The notes below the pieces were generated by a model that had not been told where the DNA came from, did no database searches, and saw only the letters and a program-made list of their open reading frames with translations. Source: Uranotaenia lowii (Eukaryota > Arthropoda > Insecta > Diptera > Culicidae). Taken from it: 64,000 nt of DNA. Location of the stretch: assembly GCF_029784155.1 (NCBI RefSeq), contig NC_073691.1, forward strand, positions 131,936,714-132,000,713. Reading direction: 5' to 3'. Below, piece after piece: positions 44,486 to 56,410 of this stretch (within the stretch, counting starts at the first letter, position 1; each line of letters starts with the position of its first letter). The translations under genes were made by a program, and so were the position numbers.

Positions 44486-46817
44486 TCAAAAGCTATTTCT
44501 GTATGATTGTTTGTCCTCTATAGACACAGTTGTCTTAAGGCTTAGAGAGCTGAAATTTGGCATGGTCGCTCATTTGAACCAGGAATGATGAAAAATGTTT
44601 TAGGGTTTTAGGATGACCCATTTTAGGGGGGGTCGTCCATACAATATAAATATTTTTTTAGCGAAATTGGCGTTATTATATCTACATCGAATTGTGATGA
44701 AAATTAGCACACGACTGTTTTGAGGGACGAGCAATCGATTACAGGTATCAAATTTAGGGTCAAAGGTCGGCCAAAGCGGTTGTCCATACTACGCAAACAC
44801 TTTTTAAGTCATATTGACGTTATTATATATCGGATTGAGTTAAAAATTGGTACACGGGCATTATAAAAGACGAAAATCGATTTCAGGCTTCAAATTTTGT
44901 GTAAGGGCCTGGCAAAAGGGATCGTTCTTACTACATAAATAGGGGAGAATGAGGATACTTGATCCCTTGGGATACTCGATTCCTTCGCTATATCTCGAAA
45001 CCGGTATGTCTTACAAATATCAAATGTTGTAGAAAAATGTGCCAAACAGAACAAAACAACAATGCTGTTGTCTTAATTAATTTTAAAAATTTAAGAAGAA
45101 GAAATTAAGAAGAAGTTTTCCAAAATGTACGTTATGGGTATAATTGATCCCTAGAGCACAAAAAGATGTATTTTTGATCTGAATGGATCCTTATCATTGG
45201 TTATCATGAAATTATCATGAATTTATCGAATAATTATCTGGCTCAAAATACTGTATTTATCTAAAAACTCGAAAATTGCGCCTTAAAGTATGTGCCTTAA
45301 AGTATGCGCCTTAAAGTATGCAATGGATAGAAGGCAAATTTTAATAATTCTCTTCGTCTGATACTTACAAAATATGAACTGAGAACTAATATGGCAAAAA
45401 ATAGTCAACGGACCTTGTATCTTCGGATTTTATAAGATCTTTGCCCATGGTCAAGGCACCCTGAATAAGGGATTAAGTCTTCTTTAGTACAGGATCAAGT
45501 CTCCAGTAGCTTTAAAAATACCTCAATTTTTTTAGTCTCACGAAAATGCCTCTAGCTCATTTACGAGTATGTTAATTTTTTGGCATATGAACTTGAAATT
45601 ATACGCTGTCAGAAAATGCAAAAGACGGCGAGTTTATAAATTTTCCCAAAAAGATGTGATGAAAATAAGAAAAGGGGATCAAGTATCCCCATCCTCCCCT
45701 ACTGTTTTAGTTACATTGACGTCATTATAGATCAGAATGAGATGAAAATTGGCACATGGAAATTTTAAGGAATGAACAATCGGTTTCAAGTGTTCAATCC
45801 TATGTAAGGGGTCGTTGAAAGGGAGCGTCCACACTAACCGTTCACTGTTTTTGTGATAAGAACGTTATGGGATTGAGATGAAAGTTTGTGAATTGAGGTT
45901 CTAAGGGATGGGAAATTGATGTAAGGTTTCAAATTTTGGATCGGAAGTCGGCCCATCCATATTAACATTTCACTATTTTAGCGATATTGTCGTAATTATG
46001 TGTCAGATGAAAATAAAATTTTGTACGTGGTAGTTTTAAGCGGCGGGCAATTCATTTCAAGCATTCAATTTTGGATTGGGGTTGGAAAAGGGTCGCCCAT
46101 AATTATTGTTCATTGTTTTTGCGATTTTGTCATAACTATTATGAATCGGATTAAAATGAAAATGTGCAAATGGGAGTTTTGAGAGACGGTCAATTTTTTA
46201 AGGTGTAAAATTTCGGGTCACAGGTCGGCATAAGGGGTCGTCCATATGACGTTTTTACTGTCTTTTCAATATCTACGTTGAAATGCATTAGATAGACGAG
46301 AAAATTTGCCCACAGAGATTTAAAGAGACGAGAAATCGTATTCAGATGTCAAATTTCGTGTAAAGAGTCGGCAAAACGAGTGATCCATATTAACAATTCA
46401 CTGTTTTTGCTATTTTGACGTTACTATGCATCTGATCATGGCCGTACGAACGGGAGGTGGGGGAGTTGAGGCTCCAGGGAAAGAAAACGACGTATATTCT
46501 TCTCTACACTCTATGGGTAAAATTTTGAAAAAATTTTCAACGAAAAGGGATTATTCTTTTGAACCATTCGCCGTTTTTGCGACATTGTCGTGAAAATTAA
46601 CGGATCAATGTTCGAATTGAATAACGAGATTCGAAAAGCAACTGATATGTAACTAATAAAGTTGGGTTCTTGCCTTATCAATAAGGATACTTTTAAAGCG
46701 AAGGTATTTTTCTTCAGTATTAGGAATATCGAGATTTTACTTTAATCAAACAATAACAATAACCTGGTCACATTTTTACTGTTGTTAGCAAAACGAAGTT
46801 CGTAAGGGATCAGCTAG
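44486..46817 (+). mobile_element. Helitron A (TCCTCTATAG family), with nested TIR element
   Basis: Starts near TCAAAAGCTATTTCTGTATG at 44486 (the TATATATA stretch is lost) and ends GTAAGGGATCAGCTAG at 46817. It shares TGTCCTCTATAGAC, AGAGAGCTGAAATTTGGCAT and GGGGTCGTCCAT blocks with Helitrons at 59.2 and 61.7 kb. The interior consists of about 130-160-bp imperfect repeats containing GTCGTCCATA and GACGTTATTAT. A family 1 TIR element sits at 44942-45699. No coding. Confidence 0.75.
44942..45699. mobile_element. TA-flanked TIR element family 1, copy 2
   Basis: Inverted ends GGGGAGAATGAGGATACTTG (left) and GGGGAGGATGGGGATACTTG (right, complement), each followed by ATCCC. TA at 44940-44941 and 45700-45701. 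758 bp, non-coding. A 14-bp unit (GCGCCTTAAAGTAT) is repeated three times at 45278-45319. Confidence 0.85.
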
Positions 46818-46839
46818 TCTATATATATAAAAATGAATT

Positions 46840-46896
<57 letters not shown>

Positions 46897-48890
46897 TCCC
46901 TATAGACTCGGAAACTACTGAACCGATTTGCGTGAAACTTGGCAGGTGGGGGTATTGGAAGTCGGGGAAGGTTCCTATTATGGTTTGAGACCCCTCCCTC
47001 TCTCATGAAGGGAGGGAGGGGCCTCCCAAACAAAAGACAATTTTTTGCATAACTCGAGAACCCATCAAGCAAATGGTACCAAATATTGCATGGGGTGGTA
47101 TATGGGAACGAGGAATATTTCTATGAATATAAGGTACCCCTCCCTCCTCTCAGTGGGGTAATAGGAAAGGGGGAGGGGGTCTACCTTACAAATTTTCATA
47201 TAACTCGAAAACTAATCAAGATATTGGAACCAAATTTGGCACGGGAAGGTAGTTGGATACGAAAAATATTTCAATGATTATTTGAGACCCCTCCCTCTTT
47301 CCAGTATAAAGGGGGAGGGGCCTCTTTCATATTTTTTTACATAACTCAAAAACTAATAGAGCAAATGGAACCAAATTTGGCATGGGAAGGTAGTTGGATA
47401 CGAAAAATATTTCTATGATTATTTGAAACCCCTCCCTCTTTCCAGTAGGGAGATATGAAGGGGGGAGGGGCCTCTTTTATAATTTTTAACATAACTCAAA
47501 AACTAATTAAGCAAATGGAACCAAATGTGGCATGGGTGAGTATTTGGGAAGGTGACATGTTCTAATGATTGTTTGAGACCCCTTCCTTCTTCCAGCGGGG
47601 AGAAAGGAAAGAAGGTGGGGAGTTTCATGCAATATTTACTGCATAACTCAAGAACTACTACAGCAAATGGAACCAAATTTGGCATGGAACGATATTTATG
47701 TACGAGAAATGCTTCTATGAATATTTGGTATCCCTCACTCCTTCAAAGAGGTGGATGAAATGGGGGAGGAGAGGTCTACTTTACAGTTTTCAGTATAACT
47801 GGAGAGTTGATCGAGCAAATAGAACCATATTTGGTATGTGAGGGTATTTGGATACGAGAAATGTTTCTATTATAAATTGAAGCCCAACTTTTTTTTTTTT
47901 CAGCGGAAAGATATTAAGGCGGAAAGGGGGGTTTCCATGCATTTTTTTTGCATAACTCGAGAATTAATTGAGCAAATGAAACTAAATTTGGCATCAAAAA
48001 GTATTTGAGTACGAAAAATACTTTTTTTTATGTCAAACAATTCCTTTCTTGCAGTAGAATGATAGAATTGGGAATATAGGAAGGGAAGAGAAGGCTTACA
48101 TTTAACTTTTTTTTTATAAAATCCGAGAAATGGACAAAACTTAATATGGAAAATCATTTTGCTATTATTCTATGAATATCTGACACACCATCCTCCTTTC
48201 AGTACATAGGAGACACATAGGAGGAGGGAAGTGAGCCCAATACAATTTTGTTAGCATAAGTTCTCACTTTCTGCAAACGAAACCAACAAATGGAAATAAA
48301 TATGGCATGGAAAGGTACTTGGTTACGAGATATGTTTCTACGAATGTTATAGACCTTTACGCTTTACAGTGTAGAGAGGGGAAGAAAGGAGGGGGTTCAT
48401 ATAAATTTTGTTGTAAAGCTTAAAAACTTATCAACCAATGGAGTAATATTTGATACAAGAGGATTTTCGGGCACGAAAAATTGGGTATGATTCTTAAAGA
48501 CAACAACCTCCATTCAGCAGGGGATGATGGGAAGGACAGGGAGGGGCTCTCTTATCAGTTTTTAGCATAAATTCAGAGAATATCAAGCAAAAACAACCAT
48601 ATTTTATAAATTAGATTTTTTGCGTACGATTAATTTGAGACCCTCCTTTTTCAGGGTGGAGTTTAAAGAAGCAGATTAAAATTATCAGATCTGTAACACC
48701 AATTTATAGATCAAAATTCAGAAAATTAGTTTTATTCATCTTTGTGTTGTAATTCGAAACTCCAGCTGCAGCTCTCATTTTAAAGCGGTTTGAAAGTAAT
48801 GGCAACAATATAAACAACAAAAGTTTGAATAATTTTAGAAAAAAATCATATGTTTTGGAAAGGTGTAGCAAAGCACACCGGGTCAGCTAG
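46818..48890 (+). mobile_element. Helitron B with internal tandem repeats
   Basis: Begins TCTATATATATAAAAATGAA directly after the CTAG end of Helitron A and ends CACACCGGGTCAGCTAG at 48890 before T. The terminal hairpin GGTGT/ACACC is intact. (CTGT)14 lies at 46841-46896. From 46990 to about 48650 an imperfect array of 130-150-bp units repeats CATAACTCGAGAAC, GAACCAAATTTGGCATG and GAGACCCCTCCCTC. No Rep/helicase coding. Confidence 0.85.
46841..46896 (+). repeat. (CTGT)14 microsatellite
   Basis: Fourteen perfect CTGT units in the 5' region of Helitron B. The related Helitron at 34.3 kb has only three or four at the same place. Confidence 0.95.
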
Positions 48891-49170
48891 TATTTAAATA
48901 AAAATTTAATAAGTGCTGTTGCAATACGCGCCCTTCGCCTGGAATCGGTGGATTTAGTTACACTTCAAATTATTAAACAAGTGTTTTTGAAGTGTTTAAA
49001 TGGAATGGAAACCAACACGTAACAAATTGCACTTGTAGATAACCTTCAATGAAGAAAGATAACCTCTTTTTCTACTATCTACCATTTTCTTGACGCAAAC
49101 GCAAAATGTTGTACCTACTTAAAAACTAGTCTGTTCAATCATCGACGACTCGAGCGTTCTATCAGTAATA

Positions 49171-50141
49171 AAGCTTAGTTCTTTTAGAAATGGGACACTT
49201 TCATTTGCTAATAGCTCGTTAACTAGTTATTGGATATTGAAAATTTTGACAGCATTTTGTTGCCTGTAAAAAGTACTATTCGCCCTATTTTTTTTCAAAA
49301 TTTAAAATTTACGTGTTTTTGAGATATGTACGATGCAAGAGAAAAAGAAAAAAATAATTTTGCACAGTTTCCTTGAAAATACGTCATTATCAAATTGATA
49401 GCTGACAACACCGTTGATTATTCAAAGAATTACTGAGTTTTTGTGGTGGATAAGTATGCAAACACTATCAATAATGTCCACAAAGTTAAAATCAAGCATT
49501 GGAGAGAAGCACATGATCGGCAACAACGGTTAAGGATCATCAAGGAAGTCAAGTCTCATATCAGCATTTTTAATTTTCAATAAACGAAAAACTAAGGGTA
49601 GATCGCTGAAATGTCCAAAACAATTTTCTCCGATAAGCTGAAAGTGTTGCCTAGTGATGACTCATTGAAATCCAACCTCAAACAACCATTTTTTGATAGT
49701 TCCAAAACTCTTAAGCTGAAAAACAGGTACCGAAGAAAAAACGTTCAAAAATGTGGTCAAAAATAATAAAATTTGATCATTTCGAAACCACTCTATCCAC
49801 TAAAATGCTTCCAGTTTCCAGTTTCCAGAGAAGTATTGAACCAAAAAGTATCAGAAATTGAAGAAGGAGGGTGAAGCTACCTAAAATATAGATTTTACGA
49901 AGTATAAGTTGGAGAAACTGATCAATACCATGACTGAAAAAAGTGTGCGCCGGCCAATGGGATATACCAAGAGTAAAGTAGAAATTTCTTTAACAAAAAA
50001 CGGTAAATATTTTTTTTCAAATTTTTTCATGAAAGATAATAACATTGCCTTCTTTTTCTTCATAGAAAGTATTTCGTTCAAACGAATGGTTTTTTAGATA
50101 CAGGCATTCGTAACTGTCCCATTTCTAAAAGAACTAAGCTT
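49171..50141. mobile_element. TA-flanked TIR element, AAGCTTAGTTCTTTTAGAAA ends
   Basis: 27-bp perfect inverted repeats (AAGCTTAGTTCTTTTAGAAA + TGGGACA) with TA at 49169-49170 and 50142-50143. 971 bp. The interior is related to 26348-27305. No intact transposase frame; the 62- and 66-codon frames near 49900-50090 have no motif. Confidence 0.85.
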
Positions 50142-50143
50142 TA

Positions 50144-51246
50144 ACACAAGGCAGCAAAATTCAGATTTTTCCCATATTGCAAAGAACACAAGAGCTTTAG
50201 GGTTAATTTATGGGTGCTCCGATTCCAAATAAGCATTAAATTTTTGTTTTCATTAGTTTTAATTCATACATTTTTTGGGTTTTTTTGACAAAAGTGTAGA
50301 ATACTCGGTTGGGAAGAATGGCAGCTTGCTATTAAATTCCTTGAACTATAGTTGAATATTACAAACATCTCAGAAACAAAGATTCTAATCCAACTTTCCC
50401 GGAGAAGTTTCAAACCGAATTGAATACAAGATATTTTTAAAATCATAAGTCAAATCTTTTTGCAGTCCTCGACAAAGTTGTTAAATGAATTAAAACCTTT
50501 CATATCAAATATGTAGTATCTTGATTTTTTTTAGATTATTTAAAAAAAACCTATTGGTTGCTTTTATTCTTGGATGTGGATTTAATTCATTATAAGTATT
50601 ATCAGCTCTTATTTGGATTTCATTCTTTAAAACTTGGAATTCAGCTGTTCCCAACGATCCAGGATTAAATAATCACCCAAATTGCAGGTGCTACTCCTGA
50701 ATCAGCGATAGGTTGTAGGAAGTGCAGAGAATTACCTGACTGAAAGTGCAATTAGCAGCTGCTGCCAGCGTCATTGTTCGCGAGACGCAAAGCAGCAGAG
50801 CAATCTCTTTCTTCCGGATGAGTTTGCTTCGCAGACTTCTTCAGAAAACACGCCGGCTCCTTTCCGTGAAATGGATCCATTCATTCATTGCCTGGTTTCA
50901 ACTCGCTGGACTGGCTTAGCATCTCTAGGATTTTCTTCTCGACTGCTGCTGGCCCTGGTGTCCGGTGGAGAAATTTGATTCCTCGAATGCATTAGCCAGA
51001 TAAGTAGCGGGAGGTAAAAGGTAGAAAATGCGGCAATTTAGTTTCCACAGATGCTACCATTTGTTAGAATGGAATTTTTTTTGTAGAGTAAGTTGAGAAA
51101 GGATAGCTGCTCACTTGTTAAACTGAACACCTTCTCTTGAATGAAAGTTCAGTTCCTAGAATTAAAACGGGTAGATACACACAATGAGATTTTTTTTATT
51201 CTTAATGAATTATGAGAACCTAAATAAAATACCGAATAGAGATAAG
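50144..51246. other. Intronic sequence with a GC-richer block at 50640-51020
   Basis: The block 50640-51020 (for example CTGCTGCCAGCGTCATTG) is non-repetitive and GC-richer, without an open frame of note. It is a candidate cis-regulatory element by composition only. The rest is AT-rich. Confidence 0.3.
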
Positions 51247-52664
51247 GGCAAAACGATCACCCGGGGCGAAGTGGTCACCCCATTTTTCTACGGCAGTATG
51301 AATTTTCTTGAATAAATTTTAATAAAGAACAGTTTTTTAGTTCCTATAGTATTGAATTTTCAGCAAAAAAGAAATCTCCTTATCATTTTTACAGAAGTAT
51401 TTATAAAAGTAGTATTAATTTTTCAGCAAAAAAGAAATCTCTTTATCATCTTTTCAAAAATATTAAAAAAAACAATAGTGTCTCAAGTGACGAAAATATT
51501 ATCATTATTGAGCATCGGAAAATAAGCTCTTATGATTGTTAAATCATCTTGTTCTAATGTACGCACTGCAACATTATGTACCGTAAACTGGGGGAACTTT
51601 GATCAGCGGGGTAATTTTGATCAACATGAAATTTTTGCATATAATCATCATTAGCTAAGTATAAAGTTAAAATATCAGATAATTGTTTACTGCGTTTGAA
51701 AGCCTGTAAATTGAGTTACAAATAAACTAAATTTGGTTTTTATTTGGAAATTTTTTATATGACTTAAAATATATTTTTAAAACCTTTAAATATCCGGTTT
51801 TTCGAAGGCTTACAAACAAACATCTCTCCTGATCAAATTTAAGCATTTAGGAGCAAATGGTTTGTTCAATGTGAAAGTTCAACTATTTTTCTTGGTTTAG
51901 GTTAAGTTTTATTGTTATTTTTATGGTCATTTGATGATAATTTTTGGATTTTGAAAAAAACAGTCATTTTCCATGAAAAAGCCTGTATAGGGAAAATGGC
52001 TAAAAACCCTATATAATGGTAAAGTTTGAAGGAAAAAAGAACGTGGGAACAGTACGAGGATTTCGGGAATTACATGAAAGTAAAATTTTATTAGATTTCG
52101 AGGCCAAAAAATATTGAGAAATGTTTACAATTTTTGCCCCTAAATGTATGCAGCAACATTATCCATCTTTCGAGTATATTTGTATTTGATAGAAAACGTT
52201 GAAAAATTCAATTGAGTCCAAACAAAAAATTACTGGTATCGATGTTTTGAGCCTTCTGTGCCTCATGGCATCAAAACAATATATTTGGAGATGTTGAGAT
52301 ACGTAAAAACCATAGTGATCAAAGTTACCCCGAAACTCGAAATCTGGTTTTGTAACAAACATTTAATTATGACCACAAATGTCGTTCGAATTTACTGCAA
52401 TCCATGATCATGTTTAAAACTCCTCACCTCAGTAAGGGTTTTAAAGCTTTTAGGTATTACGAAAAAGCAACCCCTTCCAAAATATTCTAAAATGAATGAA
52501 AAAAGTGATCAAAGTTCCCCCAGTTTACGGTACACATTATTCTTCAATTTTCACCACCATTTCGTTTTTGATTTGTCACTATAATCAATTTTAAAACGTT
52601 TTGTTTTCACTTTAACTTATTGACTCGGGGCAAACAGAGCACCATTGAACGGGGCACGATGAGT
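51247..52664. mobile_element. Possible G-rich-ended element split by the next entry
   Basis: GGGCAAAACGATCACCCG and GGGGCGAAGTGGTCACCCC at 51247-51291, and CGGGGCAAACAGAGC / GAACGGGGCACGATGAG at 52626-52665, resemble the terminal motif clusters of the other G-rich TIR elements, but clear inverted ends and a TA duplication were not found. Confidence 0.35.
51581..52530. mobile_element. TA-flanked TIR element, 25-bp perfect ends (family 4)
   Basis: Perfect inverted repeats CCGTAAACTGGGGGAACTTT + GATCA, with TA at 51579-51580 and 52531-52532. Internal echoes of the end motif occur as GGGGTAATTTTGATCA (51609) and TGATCAAAGTTACCCCG (52317). 950 bp, non-coding. Confidence 0.88.
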
Positions 52665-52740
52665 ATTTTCTGACGAAGAATCTAGCAGCGAATTCAACTC
52701 GATGGAGTCAACTGAATTATAGAGCTACAGCATGACTAGT

Positions 52741-53053
52741 AGACTGAGCAAATTTGGGTCTTTTTTGAACTTTTAAAACTCGGGGGTCTAAAAACCTTCG
52801 TTTTGGTTTTAAATCCATCCATGATATTTTGCGAAATTTTCAAGTAACGTTTACATGAGTAAATTTGAACTTTTTGGTTTGTATGGGAAAAACCATGAGG
52901 AGGCTCGGCTCCACAGAAGAAACAAAAATGATTTTGATTTCTCAGTACAAAATATTAAATTTTCCCTAAAAGTTCAAATTTACTCATGTAAACGTTACTT
53001 AAAAATTCTGCGAAAAATCATGGATGAGTTTTGAACTAAAACGAAGCTTTTAG
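52741..53053. mobile_element. Truncated copy of the palindromic element
   Basis: Starts TAGACTGAGCAAATTTGGGT and contains the arms CAAGTAACGTTTACATGAGT (52841) and, inverted, ACTCATGTAAACGTTACTT (52982), as in 37034-39181. The inner parts of both arms are missing and the right end stops at GAAGCTTTTAG. No target duplication found. Confidence 0.75.
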
Positions 53054-53575
53054 CAAAGTTATAAATGATAATTGGATATTGGATATGACACTGGAATCAG
53101 AGACAAGTTTTGAATGCCCATATCTGGCAGGTTAAATGCCTATATTAAGATAAAAAATAGTTTAGCTTTATAATTTTTTTTTACCTTTAATCATTTAATC
53201 ATTAAACCTACCCTCTTATCACAATCTTACAGTGAAAACAGAACATTTTAATGTTGATGTGATTAAAATATGATATAAAAAAAATATTATCATGAAATAT
53301 GACCGTATGCAATCCATTACTATAATTGATGCAAAATAAACTAGTGATATCTAAAATTATGTCAAAATTTCAGCTTTGACGTATGCTTAACATCAGTTTC
53401 TATTGTTTTCAATTAAATTTAACGAAAATATTGCAAAAAACATAAATATTCGCATTTAGCCCGACCGCTTTCGGAAATCATTTATTTGGACTACTTTTAT
53501 TATAGAATCATTTTTTCAAAAACTGTAAAAGATCATAAAATATTTTTTGCTTTTTCGGTCTTTTTAGTATATCAA
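53054..53575. other. AT-rich intronic sequence
   Basis: No feature seen. Confidence 0.35.
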
Positions 53576-53900
53576 ACAGTTTTGTTTTGAAATACCCGAC
53601 GTTTCGACCAGTTTTGGTGGTCTTTTTCATGGGAATTATCAGTCTGTTGTTCATGTCAGTGTCGTTTTTATCCAACGGTTAGGATTCCAGAATTTGCTGC
53701 TCGTATTTTTGCGCGGATAAAAAGTAATAAATTTCATCCGTTTTTCTACGGTCCCACTGCACATCAACGTTAGAAACAGCAAATTCTGGACTCTCAACCG
53801 TTGGATAAAAACGACACTGACAAGAACAACAGGCTGATAATTCCCTTGAAAAAGACCACCAAAACTGGTCGAAACGTCGGGTATTTCAAAACAAAGTTGT
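53576..53900. repeat. Foldback repeat, 124-bp arms, 77-bp spacer
   Basis: The arms 53576-53699 and 53777-53900 are inverted copies with few mismatches, containing AAATACCCGACGTTTCGACC, TTTTGGTGGTCTTTTTCA and GTCGTTTTTATCCAACGG. The spacer is unrelated. No coding and no clear target duplication. Possibly a MITE. Confidence 0.85.
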
Positions 53901-53980
53901 AAAATATTTAATGAAAAACATCCGGTCGTAACATAAAAACTGTAAAAGATTTTAACAGAAAAATTGTTCTTATGCGTATA

Positions 53981-55285
53981 ATGCAGTCAAAATTTGATCA
54001 AGGGAAAACGCGTGTAAATCGGTGAAATCATTTATTTAAAACATCAAATTAAATTTCTTTTTCAAGAAAGATTAGTATAAAATTCAGGAAAAATATTCAG
54101 TTAGGCTTCCGCTTTTCCAAATCCGAATTGCCGGGCCTAACGCTTAACCCCTACCATCAGATTTTGTACAGCCACCTTGTCCACCTTCTTCGCCGCAGAA
54201 AGTCAGTTTGCCTTGAACTGCTGCTCGTCCTTAGCAGTTTTTTTGGTCTTCTTTTGGTTCCGCTTGACAATAGTCCAGTATTTCTCAATTGGGCGAAACT
54301 CAGGCTTGTTGGGAGGGTTCTTGTCCTTGAGAACCACCTGCACGTTGTTGGCGGCGTAATATTCCATGGCCTTTTTTACCGTAATGGCAAGATGCCAAAT
54401 CCGGCCAAAACAGTACGGAACAACCGTGTTTCTTCAGGAAAGGCAGCAGACGTTTATTCAAACACTCTTTCACGTAAATTTCTCGGTTGACAGTCCCGGA
54501 AGCTATGAAAATGCTGCTTTTCAAGCCACAGGTACGGATGGCTTGCCAAACCAGATATTTCTTCGCGAACGTTGACAGTTTTATGTGCTTGAAAATATCT
54601 GATACCTTTCCCCTTCCTTTTGCCTTGTAAAACTCCTGTCCCGGAAGCTGCTTGTAGTCGACTTTGGAGTAGGTTTCGTCGTCCATTACCACGCAGTCAA
54701 ACTTCGTCAGCATCGTCGTGTACAGCCTCCGGGATCGCGCTTTGGCCGTCGTATTTTGTTTATCATCGCGATTTGGAGTCAATATCTTCTTGTAAGTCGA
54801 TAGTCCGGCTCGTTTTTTGGCTCGATGCACGGTTGTAGACGATACACCCAGCTTATTTGCGACATCTCGGAGTGAGAGGTTTGGGTTTCGCCTGAAACTA
54901 CCGGCAACTCTCTTTGTCGTCTCAGCGGCTTCCGGTTTTCGATTTCCCCCCGATCCAGACTTCTGGCTGTCGACAAACGTTCCCCAAACACTTCAATTAC
55001 ATTTGTAACGGTTGATTTGGCAACTTTTAGCGATTTTGCCAGTTTTGCGTGCGAGTAGCTTGGATTTTCGCGAAGCGCGAGCAAAATTTTGATACGCTGC
55101 TCTTCTTCCTTGAACGTCATTTTGACAACTGAAGAGTGAATTCCAAAATCAAAATAGGAGCAACATTCTACACACACACACACACACACACACCTTCAAA
55201 ATGAGGGGTGTTCAGGTTTTTTAAAAGCAAAATTGAAAAAAATACGTCAAGTTGATATGGACCAAATTTTGACCGTATCAATCTT
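53981..55285 (-). mobile_element. DD37E mariner element (copy 2), decayed
   Basis: Closely related to the 21.7-kb copy but in the opposite orientation. The right end (complement) GATACGGTCAAAATTTGG is intact. The left end has lost part of the repeat (GCAGTCAAAATTTGATCAAG). TA is present at both sides (53979-53980 and 55286-55287). A (CA)11 run at 55171-55192 corresponds to the GT run of copy 1. Confidence 0.88.
54101..55120 (-). pseudogene. mariner DD37E transposase with two frameshifts (copy 2)
   Basis: Same transposase as at 21.9 kb. The N-terminal frame (from ATG 55118-55120, MTFKEEEQ) has the first helix-turn-helix and breaks near 54955, after GERLSTAR. The middle frame (from MHRAKKRAGLS) carries the first catalytic Asp in VVMDDETYSKVD and the second in FWPDLASCHYGK, and breaks near 54377. 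The last segment, with the PIEKYW-type Glu and the basic tail, runs to the stop at 54101-54103. It keeps MDD at the first site, where copy 1 has MND. Confidence 0.88.
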
Positions 55286-55287
55286 TA

Positions 55288-56295
55288 AAACAGATCTCCG
55301 CTCATGGACATATGATTTTCAGACTCCTATCTGTGGGGAGATCGGTGGGGGTAATATGTGAGAAAATGAATATTTCCTTAGTATGCGCATGTAGACCGCC
55401 TCTCCCCTAAGTGTTTTAAAATTTTTGTATGAAACGCCTCTACCCACGAAAAATTATTTCTACCGCCATAGCTCACGGAACTACCAACAATCGAATTACC
55501 CGAAAGGTAGGCCACCCACCCTCACAAATGTGCTGCTGCCAAGTTTTACGCGACCCACTTTTGCTGATTGATTCGGACCGGACCTCATGGTGATGTAGAT
55601 TTACTGAGCCCTGGTCGAGACCAGCAGCCCGGTTGGCTTTCCGGTTCCGGTCGTTTTTGCTTGCCTAGCTAGTTTTTTATTCGCCCTTTTTTTCGTTAGC
55701 CAGCACCACACCAAATTCCGAACTTCGAGGCTCCGGGTTTATATGTTATGTTTGTTCAAGTATTGGATTGTTTAATGGATGAGGTTTTTCTGCTTCCGGT
55801 TTTGTTGTGGTGACTTTCGGTTTGTTCGAACGCGAAAGATCCCCACTCGCCTGGAGGCGGAACAATATTTTCTGGACGGAAGTCAGGTTTAAGTGCAATA
55901 AATTTTTCAAACTGTCTGAATAATTTACAAGTTTGTTTTAGGTAATAAATTTTATTACGCTACATTATTCCCGATGTTGTTCTGTTTTAGATGGTTTGGT
56001 AGCAATTTTCAATTATTGGAAATTGGAACTCTAAATTCATTAGTGGTGAGGATTTTTTAAATTTTGTTTGTTCAGGAAACTATTTCCAACAAGCGTTAAA
56101 CAAAAAAAAACACGTTGGGGGGATCACTATTTATGTCTTTAAAAATGGCGGAGTGCGCCAATAATTCAAAAAAGTATCTATAAAGATAGTTTTAAAAGTG
56201 ACAAACTATGGATAGAAATTATCTTATTTTCAAGATGATGTAAAATTTAAGAGAAACATGAGGTTCAAATAAAAGGAAGAACATAAGCCGTAAAC
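55288..56295. other. Non-repetitive intronic block
   Basis: 55320-55870 is GC-richer and complex (for example GAGACCAGCAGCCCGGTTGG) without open frames. It is a candidate regulatory segment by composition only. 55870-56295 is AT-rich with nothing recognisable. Confidence 0.3.
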
Positions 56296-56410
56296 ATCAT
56301 GAATTTCTCGAAACAGATACAACGGCTCACCGACAGGACTTGAACCCGCAATCTCCGCGGATTCAAGTCGGGTTAGTATGCCGTTGTATCTGTTTCGAGA
56401 ATTTCATGAT
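56296..56410. repeat. tRNA-like nested hairpin, 30-bp stem
   Basis: The arms 56296-56325 and 56381-56410 (TTCTCGAAACAGATACAACG core) pair with one mismatch in 30. Inside, GACTTGAACCCGC and GCGGATTCAAGTC form a second 13-bp stem with one mismatch. The minus strand reads GGGTTCAAGTCC, a consensus RNA polymerase III B box, so this looks like an inverted doubling of a tRNA 3' half or SINE head. No complete tRNA cloverleaf can be drawn. Confidence 0.75.

Noticed and set aside
46990..48650. CRISPR-like array
   Set aside because: The units are long, diverged and directly adjoining without unique spacers, and the context is a eukaryotic Helitron.
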